Source of the DNA: JAFDZW01 sp964404255
GTDB taxonomy: Bacteria > Bacteroidota > Ignavibacteria > Palsa-1295
Direction of reading: 5' to 3'
NCBI GenBank assembly: GCA_964404255.1
Contig: CAYOJJ010000013.1
Location: forward strand, 45,224-109,223
Length of the DNA stretch: 64,000 bases
Part shown: positions 33,717 through 43,947 of the stretch, one piece after another
Layout: each line of letters starts with the position of its first letter
Numbering within the stretch: position 1 is the first letter of the stretch
Notes under the pieces: model-generated
Told to the model about the DNA's origin: nothing
The model's input: the letters and a program-made list of their open reading frames with translations, nothing else
The model's database searches: none
Program-made: the position numbers and the translations under genes

Positions 33717-35852
33717 TCAGTCTAAGAATGCCCAACTTACGTCGATACGAAAGACAAATCCATCCCGAGGATAGAGCTGGGTATTAAAGTACGGTTTTGA
33801 GAGAATGTTCAGAAACGAGAAATTGACGTACGCCCGCTGATCGATCAATGCTGAGGCAAGTATATCGATCAGGAATACCGGCGAAGTCAGCCTCGAATCG
33901 GTATAGGGATTATTATTAAGCTTTACAAGCCCCTGATAGACATAATATTCCGAAGCCGGATCGTACGTTAGTGCCGGAGTGATATGATTATAGTATCGTA
34001 CTCTGGAACCAAGCGAAATCCTGAGATTACCTTCGGCAATTTCACTTTCATAGAAAATGCCTGCAGAAGCGGTAATCCGGCTGCTTAGATCGGCTCGAAG
34101 CGCCGGGACGACGGTATAAGAGGAGACCGGAGAAATGGCTGGGAGAATTTCCGTTTGCATCGATAACCTGAATTTATCTACCCATAGATTGAACGAACCA
34201 TTAATGCCGCTGCTATGAATCGGGGTCGAGGAAAAAACCGGACTATAGACGGTATCATACGCACGGCTAAGAGTATCGAGCGCGCCAATAGGAGAAAGGA
34301 CAATACCTTCCGGTTCCGTGCGGTTGAGATACCCAAGGGTAAGGGAAAGACTATCGGATTTTCCGAGTGAAAGCGAGAAGGTGCCGAAGATACCGATATT
34401 TTGTAATTCGTATGTTGCCAGTGGATCCGGCGTAAGTGTCGAACGATCTCGCGAATACGATTGCTGAGCGGTGATAGTGAAGGCCTTGCTTATTCGTGCC
34501 GAAGCTTCAAGGCCATAGGCTGCCAAGGCGAGATTCGGTTTGGCGTCGCCACCAACCGTTAATTGAGAGATCGTAGTCCGTATATATCCATTCGCACTGA
34601 TACCGAATGCACCACCTATTGCAATGGAATCACTACCCATAACGGAGTAACGTTTTTCAAGCAACAGGCCGGCAATCGTATCGGTACGGGTGCGATCGAG
34701 AATTTGCAGATCGCCACGGACTTGTGCGCGAGTGGAGAATGTCCCCAGCGAAAGGCTCGCCGGCTGAAGAAACGTTACGCCAAAACGATTTCCTTTGCTT
34801 AGCTCCCGCACATAAGGAGGAAACGTTGAATCCCGGTAAAAGAACCGGCGCGAAGAAAGAGTGAGGTAGCCGGATAACTGCGTGGGATCGCTTTCGGAAA
34901 GCAAGCCGAACCCCAATTGGCCAAGGAGATCAAGCCTCGTGCGATGCATGATAGCTGTCTGGTATTTAACCGGAGCAAGGTTCTCATCGAAGATATCGGT
35001 AATCGAATCTCTGGGTTGTATTCCACCATCGGAACCGGTAAAGGCGGAGTTATAGAGTATGAATAAGCCCGCTTCTGTCTTCTTCGTTTGATAATGTCCC
35101 TGCGCTCGGACCCACCACATATCGGTACGGGGGTTGAGTGAAGAAGTGGTAGAAACGGTTGAACTTCCGGAGGAGCGCCGATAGGCTGCAAAGGTCAGAT
35201 TCAACGGATCGGAAGGGTTAATGCTAAAAAGCCCTTCGAAGTTATTTAAGCCATGGCCAAGCTCCTGAGTGTAATGAATTCTCGAGTAAGAAATAGGAGC
35301 ACGAAATTGCTCAAGCCTGAAATTTACTACGTCGCTTGATGCATGATCGGCCGTGCTAAGATCTCCACCGGAAACAAGGCTTATTTCCGAAGCCAGCTCT
35401 ACCGGATAATAATTGAGCAGTGAGGCACCGGTGATAGGGTCGTTCATTGGAAGGACGCCATTGAGAAAGGTCGAAATGAATGGCTCATTATACCGTGAAG
35501 TTCGCAGGAAGGTCTCCCGGCCATAGCCCTGATCTCCGAGCAGTAGCGAGTAGGCAGTTTGCGATTCGTCGAGTAATGCCGGCACCGAGAGAGGAGAGCT
35601 GTAATATCTTACCGCCGAATTGCTATAACTAACTGATGGGCCGCTTTGAATGGCAAGCGGGCGTTTAAATGGAGTTACAATCAGCGGCTGCTTTGCCGGA
35701 GTTGTGGGATGGGGCAGTGAATCCGTGTGAACGGAATCAATAAAACTTTTTGCCTGGCTGCCTGCCGAAGGAGCATGCGAAAGCGAATCGACTATCTGAG
35801 CGGAGGCTGTCTGAGGATGGCAAAGGGCAATAAGGCAAAAAAATATGCCCAA
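33717..35852 (-). CDS. Large outer-membrane beta-barrel protein with TonB-plug-like N-terminus
   Basis: 711 residues from a TTG at 35852; no ATG exists in frame, and the open frame runs back to about 35935, so the true start is uncertain and may be an upstream CTG or TTG giving a better signal peptide. The signal cleavage is near QTASAQ. Residues about 95-190 resemble a plug (RTSRYNEPFISTFLNGVLPM, then VELASEISLVSGGDLSTADH). The rest is a long barrel ending RIDVSWAFLD. No carboxypeptidase-regulatory domain or TonB box is evident. It may be a porin-like or TonB-dependent receptor relative. Confidence 0.65.
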   Translation of the reverse strand: MGIFFCLIALCHPQTASAQIVDSLSHAPSAGSQAKSFIDSVHTDSLPHPTTPAKQPLIVTPFKRPLAIQSGPSVSYSNSAVRYYSSPLSVPALLDESQTAYSLLLGDQGYGRETFLRTSRYNEPFISTFLNGVLPMNDPITGASLLNYYPVELASEISLVSGGDLSTADHASSDVVNFRLEQFRAPISYSRIHYTQELGHGLNNFEGLFSINPSDPLNLTFAAYRRSSGSSTVSTTSSLNPRTDMWWVRAQGHYQTKKTEAGLFILYNSAFTGSDGGIQPRDSITDIFDENLAPVKYQTAIMHRTRLDLLGQLGFGLLSESDPTQLSGYLTLSSRRFFYRDSTFPPYVRELSKGNRFGVTFLQPASLSLGTFSTRAQVRGDLQILDRTRTDTIAGLLLEKRYSVMGSDSIAIGGAFGISANGYIRTTISQLTVGGDAKPNLALAAYGLEASARISKAFTITAQQSYSRDRSTLTPDPLATYELQNIGIFGTFSLSLGKSDSLSLTLGYLNRTEPEGIVLSPIGALDTLSRAYDTVYSPVFSSTPIHSSGINGSFNLWVDKFRLSMQTEILPAISPVSSYTVVPALRADLSSRITASAGIFYESEIAEGNLRISLGSRVRYYNHITPALTYDPASEYYVYQGLVKLNNNPYTDSRLTSPVFLIDILASALIDQRAYVNFSFLNILSKPYFNTQLYPRDGFVFRIDVSWAFLD

Positions 35853-35995
35853 GATACCCGTCCGGCGTATAAAACAACGCAGGAAAGCGGAAAGTACTAT
35901 TAGTCGGTACTGTTTCAGCGCCAGTAGTGTTTATGAGTTGCAACTAACGCCAGAATTTTGAAATTGTTGCACTTAAAGAAATTTGACCTGAGCTT

Positions 35996-37204
35996 TTGAA
36001 TTCTACTAATCCGCAGCGTATTGCGCTCTTCGGTTCGACGGGCAGTATCGGGGTAAACACACTCGATGTCGTCCGCAATAACCCGGGGCGTTTTTCTATC
36101 GAAGCCCTGACGGCCCATTCCTCTTCGCAAACGATCCTTCGTCAGATCGAAGAATTTCATCCGAAGATGGTAGTGATGACCTCGGAAAAAGCATTTGCCG
36201 AAGTACGCGATGCCGCTCCGAAAGGGGTCGATGTGTTTTTTGGTATCGATGCTCTCGAGCAGGTTGCCGCTTCGACGGCTGTCGATACCGTCGTTGCAGC
36301 TATGGTAGGCTTTGCTGGCTTGAAACCGACTCTTGCGGCGATCAGGCATGGCAAAAAGATAGCTCTGGCAAATAAAGAAACGTTGGTAGTAGCGGGTGAA
36401 CTCATGACCTTGCTCGCCAGGCAAACCGGAGCAACCATTGTCCCTATCGATTCCGAGCATTCGGCAATCGCACAATGCCTTGTCGGTGAAGAACATGATT
36501 CGATAAAGCGCATCATCTTAACGGCAAGCGGTGGCCCGTTTCGTAGTTGGCCTGCCGAGAAATTTTCTTCCATTACGGTTTCCGATGCTTTAAAACATCC
36601 GAACTGGATAATGGGCCGCAAGATTACGATCGATTCGGCGACACTGATGAATAAAGGATTGGAGGTCATCGAGGCAAGATGGCTCTTCGATGTACCACTC
36701 GAAAAAATCGATGTGATTGTGCATCCGCAATCGATCGTTCATTCGATGGTGGAGTTCGTCGATGGAAGTGTAAAGGCCCAACTCGGAGCTCCGGACATGC
36801 GCCTGCCGATCCAGTATGCGCTTGGCTATCCGAAACGCTTTGCCGTAGAATATGATCTGCTTGATCTGCTCAAGAGCAATCGCTTTGATTTTGAATCACC
36901 CGATCTCGATCGCTTCCCGGCATTGCGCTTGGCAAGAGAATCTTCCAACCGTGGCGGAGTCTATCCTGCTATTTTGAATGCGGCCAATGAGATCGCAGTT
37001 GAGGCTTTTTTGAATGAGCGGCTTTCCTTCATCGGGATCTCCGAGCTATTGGAAACAGTACTTAATGAGGCCCCGGCTTCGAGCGAAGAGCCATTCTCGG
37101 CATCTTCGGAAGATATGATTTATAATGGGTTAGAGAGAATTTTCGATGCCGATGAACAGGCTCGTGCTGCCTCCAAGCAGTGGCTTGATAAATACCAATC
37201 GTAA
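35996..37204 (+). CDS. dxr: 1-deoxy-D-xylulose 5-phosphate reductoisomerase
   Basis: 402 residues from a TTG start at 35996; the next ATG lies inside the protein. Dxr makes 2-C-methylerythritol 4-phosphate, the first committed step of the MEP isoprenoid pathway, with NADPH and a divalent metal. The NADPH motif GSTGSIGVNTLDVV, the metal site VPIDSEHSAIAQCL, the ASGGPF loop and MGRKITIDSATLMNKGLE are all present, and the length is normal. The rseP gene follows 39 bp downstream, a common dxr-rseP pairing. Confidence 0.96.
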   Translation: MNSTNPQRIALFGSTGSIGVNTLDVVRNNPGRFSIEALTAHSSSQTILRQIEEFHPKMVVMTSEKAFAEVRDAAPKGVDVFFGIDALEQVAASTAVDTVVAAMVGFAGLKPTLAAIRHGKKIALANKETLVVAGELMTLLARQTGATIVPIDSEHSAIAQCLVGEEHDSIKRIILTASGGPFRSWPAEKFSSITVSDALKHPNWIMGRKITIDSATLMNKGLEVIEARWLFDVPLEKIDVIVHPQSIVHSMVEFVDGSVKAQLGAPDMRLPIQYALGYPKRFAVEYDLLDLLKSNRFDFESPDLDRFPALRLARESSNRGGVYPAILNAANEIAVEAFLNERLSFIGISELLETVLNEAPASSEEPFSASSEDMIYNGLERIFDADEQARAASKQWLDKYQS

Positions 37205-37243
37205 CGAACCGAACCCTCTTTCGTAAATAAGCATTTAGAAGAT

Positions 37244-38626
37244 ATGGCATTCTTAGAAACGGTTTTTTATTTTATTCTGACGATCTTTGCCCTCGTTTCC
37301 ATCCACGAGTTTGGTCATTTTATCGCAGCAAGAATTTTTGGAATGTATGTACCGGTTTATTCTATCGGCATGGGGCGTCGCCTCTTCGGATGGAATAAGT
37401 TAAATGGATTTACCTTTGGTCCGCTGAGCGAGGCAATGGAAGCGAAGCTCGGTGCTAATACCGACTATCGCCTTTCGATGCTGCCCATCGGAGGCTATGC
37501 TCGTATTGCCGGCATGATCGATGAGACTCAAATGGAAGAAATCTCCGGTCCGCCGCAGCCATGGGAATTCCGCTCGAAGAGTTGGTGGAAGAAATCTATC
37601 GTTATTTCTGCCGGAGTTATTTTAAATTTCCTTTTAGCCGGTGCTATCTTTGTTGGTATAAAATATTCCGAGGGTAAAGTCTATTGGGATACCACTACGA
37701 TCGGATATGTCAGCAAAACATCGGTCTCTGCCAAACTTGGCGTGCAGACCGGCGATAAGATCGTGGCTATCGATGGTAAGAAAGTAACGAATTGGCAGGA
37801 GTTGGAAGATGAGGCCATCTTCCAGCATTTGAGCCATGATTATACCATGACGCTTGAGCGTGCCGGCCAGCCTTATACAGTTACGTATAAATCTAATGAT
37901 CTTAGTACCGATCCTCCACAAATAGATCGTAATCTTGGGTTGTATCCTGAAGGTGCCGGCGGAGCGTATGTTAATGACGTAACCAAAGAGTATCCGGCAG
38001 AAAAGATCGGTATCAAAAATGGAGACCGCGTTATTAAGATCGATGATATTCCCGTGATAAGCGATGCTGCGATGATCGATCTTATTAAGCCCTATGCTAA
38101 TAAAGAGGTGACGATCGTCTGGATGCGTGACAATAAAGAGATGAGCGCACGGGTGACACCGAATAGCGAAGGTCGCATTGGTGTGCAGATCAGTTCTGCC
38201 CCATTTATGGGTAAGACTACGAAGATCAATTATGGAGTCACAGAAGCGATCACCACCGGTATCAATGAGCTTTTTGCACAGACCGCGAATTATGTCAAGG
38301 GCATTTTCTTAATGGTGACGGGTAAGGTAGAACTCTCCAAAAATCTTGGCGGTCCGATCAAGATCGCTCAATATGCAAAACAAAGTGCGCAAGGCGGAGC
38401 CGGCTCCTATTTTACTTTTATGGCCATTCTTTCTTTATCGCTGGCCTTCCTGAATATTCTTCCGATCCCTGCCCTGGATGGGGGTCATCTGGTAATTATC
38501 ATTACCGAAGCGGTTCTTCAGCGGGAATTATCGCAGAAATTCAAACTCGGCTTTCAACGTATTGGCGTTACGTTCTTATTACTATTAATGGCTTTTATCG
38601 TTTTCAACGATATCCGCGGTTTGTAA
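37244..38626 (+). CDS. rseP: RIP-type zinc metalloprotease RseP
   Basis: 460 residues. The site-2 protease zinc motif HEFGH is at residues 21-25 in the first membrane helix, and the third ligand is in NILPIPALDGGH near the C-terminal membrane part. Two PDZ domains lie between (VSAKLGVQTGDKIVAIDGKK, then PAEKIGIKNGDRVIKIDDI). RseP cuts membrane-anchored anti-sigma factors within the membrane, so it could act on the anti-sigma protein encoded at 23808, although that is speculative. It is co-oriented with dxr, and its stop abuts the stop of the convergent T9SS gene. Confidence 0.95.
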   Translation: MAFLETVFYFILTIFALVSIHEFGHFIAARIFGMYVPVYSIGMGRRLFGWNKLNGFTFGPLSEAMEAKLGANTDYRLSMLPIGGYARIAGMIDETQMEEISGPPQPWEFRSKSWWKKSIVISAGVILNFLLAGAIFVGIKYSEGKVYWDTTTIGYVSKTSVSAKLGVQTGDKIVAIDGKKVTNWQELEDEAIFQHLSHDYTMTLERAGQPYTVTYKSNDLSTDPPQIDRNLGLYPEGAGGAYVNDVTKEYPAEKIGIKNGDRVIKIDDIPVISDAAMIDLIKPYANKEVTIVWMRDNKEMSARVTPNSEGRIGVQISSAPFMGKTTKINYGVTEAITTGINELFAQTANYVKGIFLMVTGKVELSKNLGGPIKIAQYAKQSAQGGAGSYFTFMAILSLSLAFLNILPIPALDGGHLVIIITEAVLQRELSQKFKLGFQRIGVTFLLLLMAFIVFNDIRGL

Positions 38627-41600
38627 TTACCGGATAACGAAGCGTTTATCGATCTCATTCGAGCCATTTCTTAAGCGGAGCGTTCTACCCCCGCTTGGGC
38701 CGTTAAGCGATAGTGTTTTTGTGATAGTCGCAGGCGTAGTGACGGGAATCTGTTCCTGCTGAAGTACTACTCCTACGTCATTCAGTACTTCGATGGAGAG
38801 AACTTGGTCAGAAGTCGGATTTACCTGTACTGTTACAGTCAACTCGGAATGAGCCGGATTTGGCATCACATTCAGCAGTCGTAATGCAGTAGTACCATCA
38901 TGTAAAAAATCGGTAAGGATCATGGTACCACATTCCGGTAGCAGCGTAAAGGGAATGGAAACACCGGTCGGCTGTGAAAGTGGTAAGCAGGAAGCCGAAC
39001 TCAGGCTATCGGCAACATCGAATCGGATAAGCTGTACTTCGGTAGCAGTAGTATCGGTCACATACGTCTGGCAAAGGATATCGCCGATCGTACCGGGCGA
39101 TAAATGACGAGAAGCAGACAACTGTAGCCCGATATTCAGACTGTCGGCACTCACCATAAATTGCTGTACCGAAGCATCTGCAAATACTCCTTTGGATAGA
39201 TCGATACTTACGGGACTTAAGAGGTCGGTTCGTAGTCCGAGAGTAAGCTCAATGGTTTTGACATTGACATAGCTGCTATCGAGGAGTAATACCGGTATGT
39301 GAATGTCTTGTCCGGCTGTTGCTGAAAAAGCAGTGGAAGGTAATGATATGCCGATCGGGGGAGGCTGAATACCAACGCCCTGCACCGAGGTTGAACGCAC
39401 TACGATACTCCCATCCACTTTGTGAAGATAATAAGTAATCGATAATGGGCGCTGGCCATTTACCTGTGGTGAAAACTTAATGGAAGTTACTACACTGGCG
39501 AGCGTCGGCAACGGCCCGGAGGTTGGTGAAAGTATACTGTAATCGGTAGCTGCTCCTGAAAAGACAATAGAATCCAAGGCCAATAGATCGCAGGTGGTAT
39601 TTGTCAGTGTTAGTGAGAATGTCGTATCGTTGCAGGTCAGGATAGATCCAAGAGTTGCAGTAGAGATAGTCAGCACACCGGGATCATTAGATCCGAAAGC
39701 CGTGATGGGAATATCGATGAAGCCGACATTCGTTTTAATCCGAAATGTATTTGAGTATGGCCCAAAGACAGAAGGATGATAACGCAAGCGCACCGTTATG
39801 CTATCTCCGGCGAGCAGGCGGCGTTTCGAAGCATCGGAAACGATCTGTAATTGCGTCGTATCGAGTACGAGACTATCGAGCGGAATTTCTAAGGTATCGC
39901 ATCCGGTGCTTTTTATTGTTACTTCCAGCTCTTTCCACATACAGAATGTTACTGTATCGAAGGAGAGTAGGGATGGTGAGTACTCATAATTTACTGCTCC
40001 TTCACCGATAGTACCGGTAATGGAAATGGTCGTATCGAAAATATCATTTACGATCGCAGAATGAATATGGACTCCTTCGGTGTAGGTGCCGGGGACTGAA
40101 AATTTTAGTCTTGCATGGATACGAAGCATAGAATCCGGTCCTAATTGAGCCGGATACGAAAATCCATCGAGCGTAAATGGATTATCGATAGTGATTGAAT
40201 CTACGACGACGGTATTACAGGAAGTATTTCTGATAAAAATATCTCCTTCGGTCGAATCGCAGACGGTGGTAACAAAACCGGTTTGCTGCAGAGAATAGCC
40301 GCGATCGCCAACTTTCCCAAGACCAGAGAGCACGATAGAATCCCGGTCGTTGCCGGTTTCAACGATCAGATAGCCGGTTGCCGGTCCTACTAAAGACGGT
40401 TTGAACCGTAATAAATATTTTCTTGAAATGCCCGGATCGATCGTTATCGGCGAGAAAGAAGATGCCAACAGAAATGGTGCACCGCTTACGGTAATACTAT
40501 TGAGCGTCATCGGGGCACACCCGGAGTTTGCAACGGTGATGATACGGGTAGAATCACCATTACAAATGCTGGGGGAGCCGAAGTCGATCTTATTAGTAAT
40601 GGCTTCGGCAATGAATAATTTATCCTGTGCCGGTCTGCCTTGGGTGGTAATAGCGATGATGCTATCTTTCAAAAAGCCGTTGGACTCGCGGAAGGTGATC
40701 TTAATATGTTGAGTATGCGAGCCGATAAAGGCCGGTTTGAATTTGATCCGTATCGAATCAAGGGTGGTACCCGAGAAGGGGGTACCATGGGCGAAGCCGG
40801 AAAGCTCTTGCAGGGAATCATCTAAAAAGGTGAGGTTGATGATCGTAGCTGAATCGCAATCAGGATTACGGAAGGTCAGCAGCAACGAACTGCTATCGCA
40901 AAGAGAAGTTTGAACCGTAGGTGGTACAACCGAGGGGGTTATTTTGATGGAAGAAATATAAGTTGAAGCCAATGTTCCATCGCCGCCATCGCTTGTTTTC
41001 CAGACGCCGCCGAGCGCATCGAATGCATACACGACGGCACCATGGCCGGTAACAGCAAAGCGTTTATCGGTTAATTGGATCGGCCCGTCTATGGGTTGCC
41101 AGGTTTGCCCCGCATCGGTTGAGCGCAAAAAACCGTCATTGTTATCCGACTTCGTTTTTTGAACATAGATGGCAGAATGGCAATCCTTACTGCCGGCTAT
41201 CCCGCCGGTTAATTCCTGCGGCTCACCGGAAAATGTTTCGGTTGTAGTGATATTGGCGACAGTACGGTACCCGATCGAGGAAGTAATATGAGAGAATGGA
41301 TCTCCTTCGGCTCCGAAGAATAATCGTTTGTTTATCGGATCGCCGTAAGTGCTCCAGGCTTCCGGAGTATTCTGGAATGGCTGCCAGCTCACTCCGCCAT
41401 CGCTCGTTATAAAAAAGGGAATAGAAGAACCTTCCGAGGAAACGATTCCGTGGAGATCATCATAAAAGTCCAATCCGAGACAGCGGGCGGTTTGAGCAAT
41501 GGTAATGAACGTCTTTCCTCCATCGACCGAGCGCCTGATCCCAAGTCTTCTATCGGTAAAAATAATACTGGATGCAACTTCGCGAATGGCGCCCGGAGCT

Positions 41601-41989
41601 TCTGCCTGAAAAGCAAGCTGCCAGTTTACACCTCCATCGGTGCTTCTATAGACGCCGCTCCATCCATGCTGAATGGCCTCTTTGATCGTCGCCCATCCAT
41701 GCTGGCGATCGGTGAAATAGATATCGGTTACCTGCCCGATTAACTGCATGTTCGGCAGTTGCGCTCGCTTCCAAGTTACTCCTCCGTCAAGAGTGTAAAA
41801 TATCTGGGCGAGATTTCCTTTCGGATAATCGTTGCCGGTACCGATGAGCCCTTCCGAAGGATTGAAAAAAAAGGCGGCGCTCCCCATCGTCGGTGAGAGG
41901 TCGAATATCTTGCTCCAATGCTGCGCCGAAGCAGGGCGGCACAGCAGGATGATCGCAAGTATAAGTAGTATGGGGAAGAATTGTTTCAA
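38627..41989 (-). CDS. Large secreted protein: BNR/YCF48-like blades, choice-of-anchor D/HYDIN-like repeats, T9SS sorting domain
   Basis: 1120 residues. The signal peptide is about 1-22 (LLCRPASAQ). Residues 25-340 have BNR/YCF48-like repeats (YTLDGGVTWKRAQLP, VYRSTDGGVNWQLAFQ). Residues about 350-880 hold repeated Ig-like HYDIN/choice-of-anchor D units, with CDS.....I.N..C....I patterns. A cohesin-like domain follows (about 900-1020). The C-terminus starts LLNVMPNPAHSELTV and ends KRFVIR, a type-A sorting domain. It is probably exported to the surface by T9SS. Start overlaps the stop of the related upstream gene by 4 bp. Confidence 0.8.
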   Translation of the reverse strand: MKQFFPILLILAIILLCRPASAQHWSKIFDLSPTMGSAAFFFNPSEGLIGTGNDYPKGNLAQIFYTLDGGVTWKRAQLPNMQLIGQVTDIYFTDRQHGWATIKEAIQHGWSGVYRSTDGGVNWQLAFQAEAPGAIREVASSIIFTDRRLGIRRSVDGGKTFITIAQTARCLGLDFYDDLHGIVSSEGSSIPFFITSDGGVSWQPFQNTPEAWSTYGDPINKRLFFGAEGDPFSHITSSIGYRTVANITTTETFSGEPQELTGGIAGSKDCHSAIYVQKTKSDNNDGFLRSTDAGQTWQPIDGPIQLTDKRFAVTGHGAVVYAFDALGGVWKTSDGGDGTLASTYISSIKITPSVVPPTVQTSLCDSSSLLLTFRNPDCDSATIINLTFLDDSLQELSGFAHGTPFSGTTLDSIRIKFKPAFIGSHTQHIKITFRESNGFLKDSIIAITTQGRPAQDKLFIAEAITNKIDFGSPSICNGDSTRIITVANSGCAPMTLNSITVSGAPFLLASSFSPITIDPGISRKYLLRFKPSLVGPATGYLIVETGNDRDSIVLSGLGKVGDRGYSLQQTGFVTTVCDSTEGDIFIRNTSCNTVVVDSITIDNPFTLDGFSYPAQLGPDSMLRIHARLKFSVPGTYTEGVHIHSAIVNDIFDTTISITGTIGEGAVNYEYSPSLLSFDTVTFCMWKELEVTIKSTGCDTLEIPLDSLVLDTTQLQIVSDASKRRLLAGDSITVRLRYHPSVFGPYSNTFRIKTNVGFIDIPITAFGSNDPGVLTISTATLGSILTCNDTTFSLTLTNTTCDLLALDSIVFSGAATDYSILSPTSGPLPTLASVVTSIKFSPQVNGQRPLSITYYLHKVDGSIVVRSTSVQGVGIQPPPIGISLPSTAFSATAGQDIHIPVLLLDSSYVNVKTIELTLGLRTDLLSPVSIDLSKGVFADASVQQFMVSADSLNIGLQLSASRHLSPGTIGDILCQTYVTDTTATEVQLIRFDVADSLSSASCLPLSQPTGVSIPFTLLPECGTMILTDFLHDGTTALRLLNVMPNPAHSELTVTVQVNPTSDQVLSIEVLNDVGVVLQQEQIPVTTPATITKTLSLNGPSGGRTLRLRNGSNEIDKRFVIR

Positions 41990-43899
41990 TATTTAACTAT
42001 CATTCCATGCTCGAGAATGCTACCGTTTATAGAAAGGTGATAGATACCGGATGGAAACGGTGTCATATCGATCAGAAGAGAATTCGTACTGGTTCCAGCG
42101 AGAGAAGTAACCGATACGCTTCTTCCGACCGCATCGACGATCGCTATCGTAGCCGTAGGTGCTATTGCAGTGATCGTTAATAGAGAATGTACTGGGTTAG
42201 GGTACAGTGCTATTTCATTCGAGGGTACATCGGGTGCTACAACGTCGTTGCCGGCGACTGGTTTTTTTACGCCGGTACCAGTCATTGTAATAAACCGGTT
42301 ACCGAGATTCGTGCTCAAGATAATCGTTTCAAGATACAGCCCTTCACTTTTCGGGGCAAAGAAAATCGTAAGTGGCAGTTTTTGTCCTCCGATTAGGTGA
42401 GCCGGTATGACTACCGGCTTTAAATGGAAGAGACTGTCGTTGGATGAAGAAATGTTCAGCAGATCGAGCGTGTCACATCCGTTATTAATAATAGAAATTG
42501 ATTTTGATATTATGGAATCCAGGCGGTGTGGACCGAAATCCAACTCACTTTCTGAAGTACCGAAGATCGGGGCAGTCGCATCACCCATGCCATAGAGCGT
42601 AATGTAGATTGCTTCGGAAATATTGGTTTCCCCAGAATGGATCGATAACTTATAGACGACACTATCAAGCCCCGTCTTTCTCGCTTTGAATGAGACAGGA
42701 AGTCTTTTCTGCGAAGCGGCAATATAAGCCCTGGAAAATGAAATGGTAAACGCCTGGTTTGGCACTATTGCCCGAAGAGAATCGAGGTACACACCCGTGC
42801 AGGCATCGAAGCCGATCGTGAGACTATCATAATCGGTAGGGTTATTATCACACAGAGAGGAGTGCATCAACGGCGGAGTGCCGATGTCGATGGCGCTGCC
42901 GATACTATCGGAGAGAGTACTATCGACCCCATCGTTCGAAACACTCCATAATCCGCCTTCATCCAGCCAGTAAAAGGTAGAGCCCCGGTCAAAGACCGCA
43001 CCTTTAAGCATCCTGATGGATGAGGAATTTGACGGACCGACATCCTGGAAAAACTTTCCATGACTTACGCTTCGATAGAGATTACCATGGTATGCATTCG
43101 GGGCGAGATAAAAAGCGCCTGAGCAATCGGGAGTGCCGACAAGCTGACCATTCAATATACCGGGGAAAAAGATGCTGCTAAGCGTTTCCCAATGATTGCC
43201 GGCATCGGAAGAACGCATGACCTTTAGGCCACCGACATAAATAAAATTATTACTATGATCTATATAAATGGACTTACAACTTATGGCTGAATCGATGATC
43301 CTAAACCAGCTCTTGCCACCATCGTTCGAACGATAGACATATCGATCAGCAGCGGCGAAATATACCTGCTGATTATAGGATTCGATGGCATAAATAGAAT
43401 CGCCAGGCATAAAACCTGTGGTTGGAGTATAATTAACTCCATTAGCTGAGAAATAGACCTTGTTTCCTGAATAAAGCAGCAACGACGTCCCTTTGACACT
43501 GAGCAAATGACTCTCCTCGGTTTGGAGGATCTTTTCGACATTACCCCATAAGCCGCTTGCCATATAAACACCGTCGTTCTCAACGGTAAAAAAGGCAATA
43601 TTCGAATCGCGGATCATGATAGAATTGATCCTATTATCGGGAGAAAAGAAACCGGTAAGATGCCCGTCTTTATATTTTACCAGCGTGCGAACGATACTAT
43701 TATCCATCGCGGCAAGCCCAAGCCGGGCCGAGTACATATCGAAAGCGGTAAAAATATCGGTAGTAACAAAATGCCAAGACCCCAAGCCCGAAGTCCAGAG
43801 GAGGGCAAGACACAAGGGCACGAACAGTATGTGCGAAATGAAGCGCTTGAACACGCGGTAACGAACACCTCCCATCATCGGAGATCCCGATGGCGACAC
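41986..43899 (-). CDS. Secreted protein with BNR/YCF48-like blades, HYDIN-like domain and T9SS sorting domain
   Basis: 637 residues; the start could be any of several Met codons near the N-terminus (ATG at 43899 or a few codons later). A hydrophobic export segment (SHILFVPLCLALLWTSGLG) is followed by BNR-like repeats (YVYRSNDGGKSWFRII, KVMRSSDAGNHWETLS), a choice-of-anchor/HYDIN-like domain (about 430-545), and a type-A sorting domain beginning EIALYPNPVHSLLTI and ending MIVKY. It is related to the larger protein encoded immediately downstream and overlaps it by 4 bp, so the two form an operon. Confidence 0.77.
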   Translation of the reverse strand: MSPSGSPMMGGVRYRVFKRFISHILFVPLCLALLWTSGLGSWHFVTTDIFTAFDMYSARLGLAAMDNSIVRTLVKYKDGHLTGFFSPDNRINSIMIRDSNIAFFTVENDGVYMASGLWGNVEKILQTEESHLLSVKGTSLLLYSGNKVYFSANGVNYTPTTGFMPGDSIYAIESYNQQVYFAAADRYVYRSNDGGKSWFRIIDSAISCKSIYIDHSNNFIYVGGLKVMRSSDAGNHWETLSSIFFPGILNGQLVGTPDCSGAFYLAPNAYHGNLYRSVSHGKFFQDVGPSNSSSIRMLKGAVFDRGSTFYWLDEGGLWSVSNDGVDSTLSDSIGSAIDIGTPPLMHSSLCDNNPTDYDSLTIGFDACTGVYLDSLRAIVPNQAFTISFSRAYIAASQKRLPVSFKARKTGLDSVVYKLSIHSGETNISEAIYITLYGMGDATAPIFGTSESELDFGPHRLDSIISKSISIINNGCDTLDLLNISSSNDSLFHLKPVVIPAHLIGGQKLPLTIFFAPKSEGLYLETIILSTNLGNRFITMTGTGVKKPVAGNDVVAPDVPSNEIALYPNPVHSLLTITAIAPTATIAIVDAVGRSVSVTSLAGTSTNSLLIDMTPFPSGIYHLSINGSILEHGMIVKY

Positions 43900-43947
43900 C
43901 AGCAGTATAACTAATCCAATTCCCTACGTAAGGGTTTCCGATAAGGC

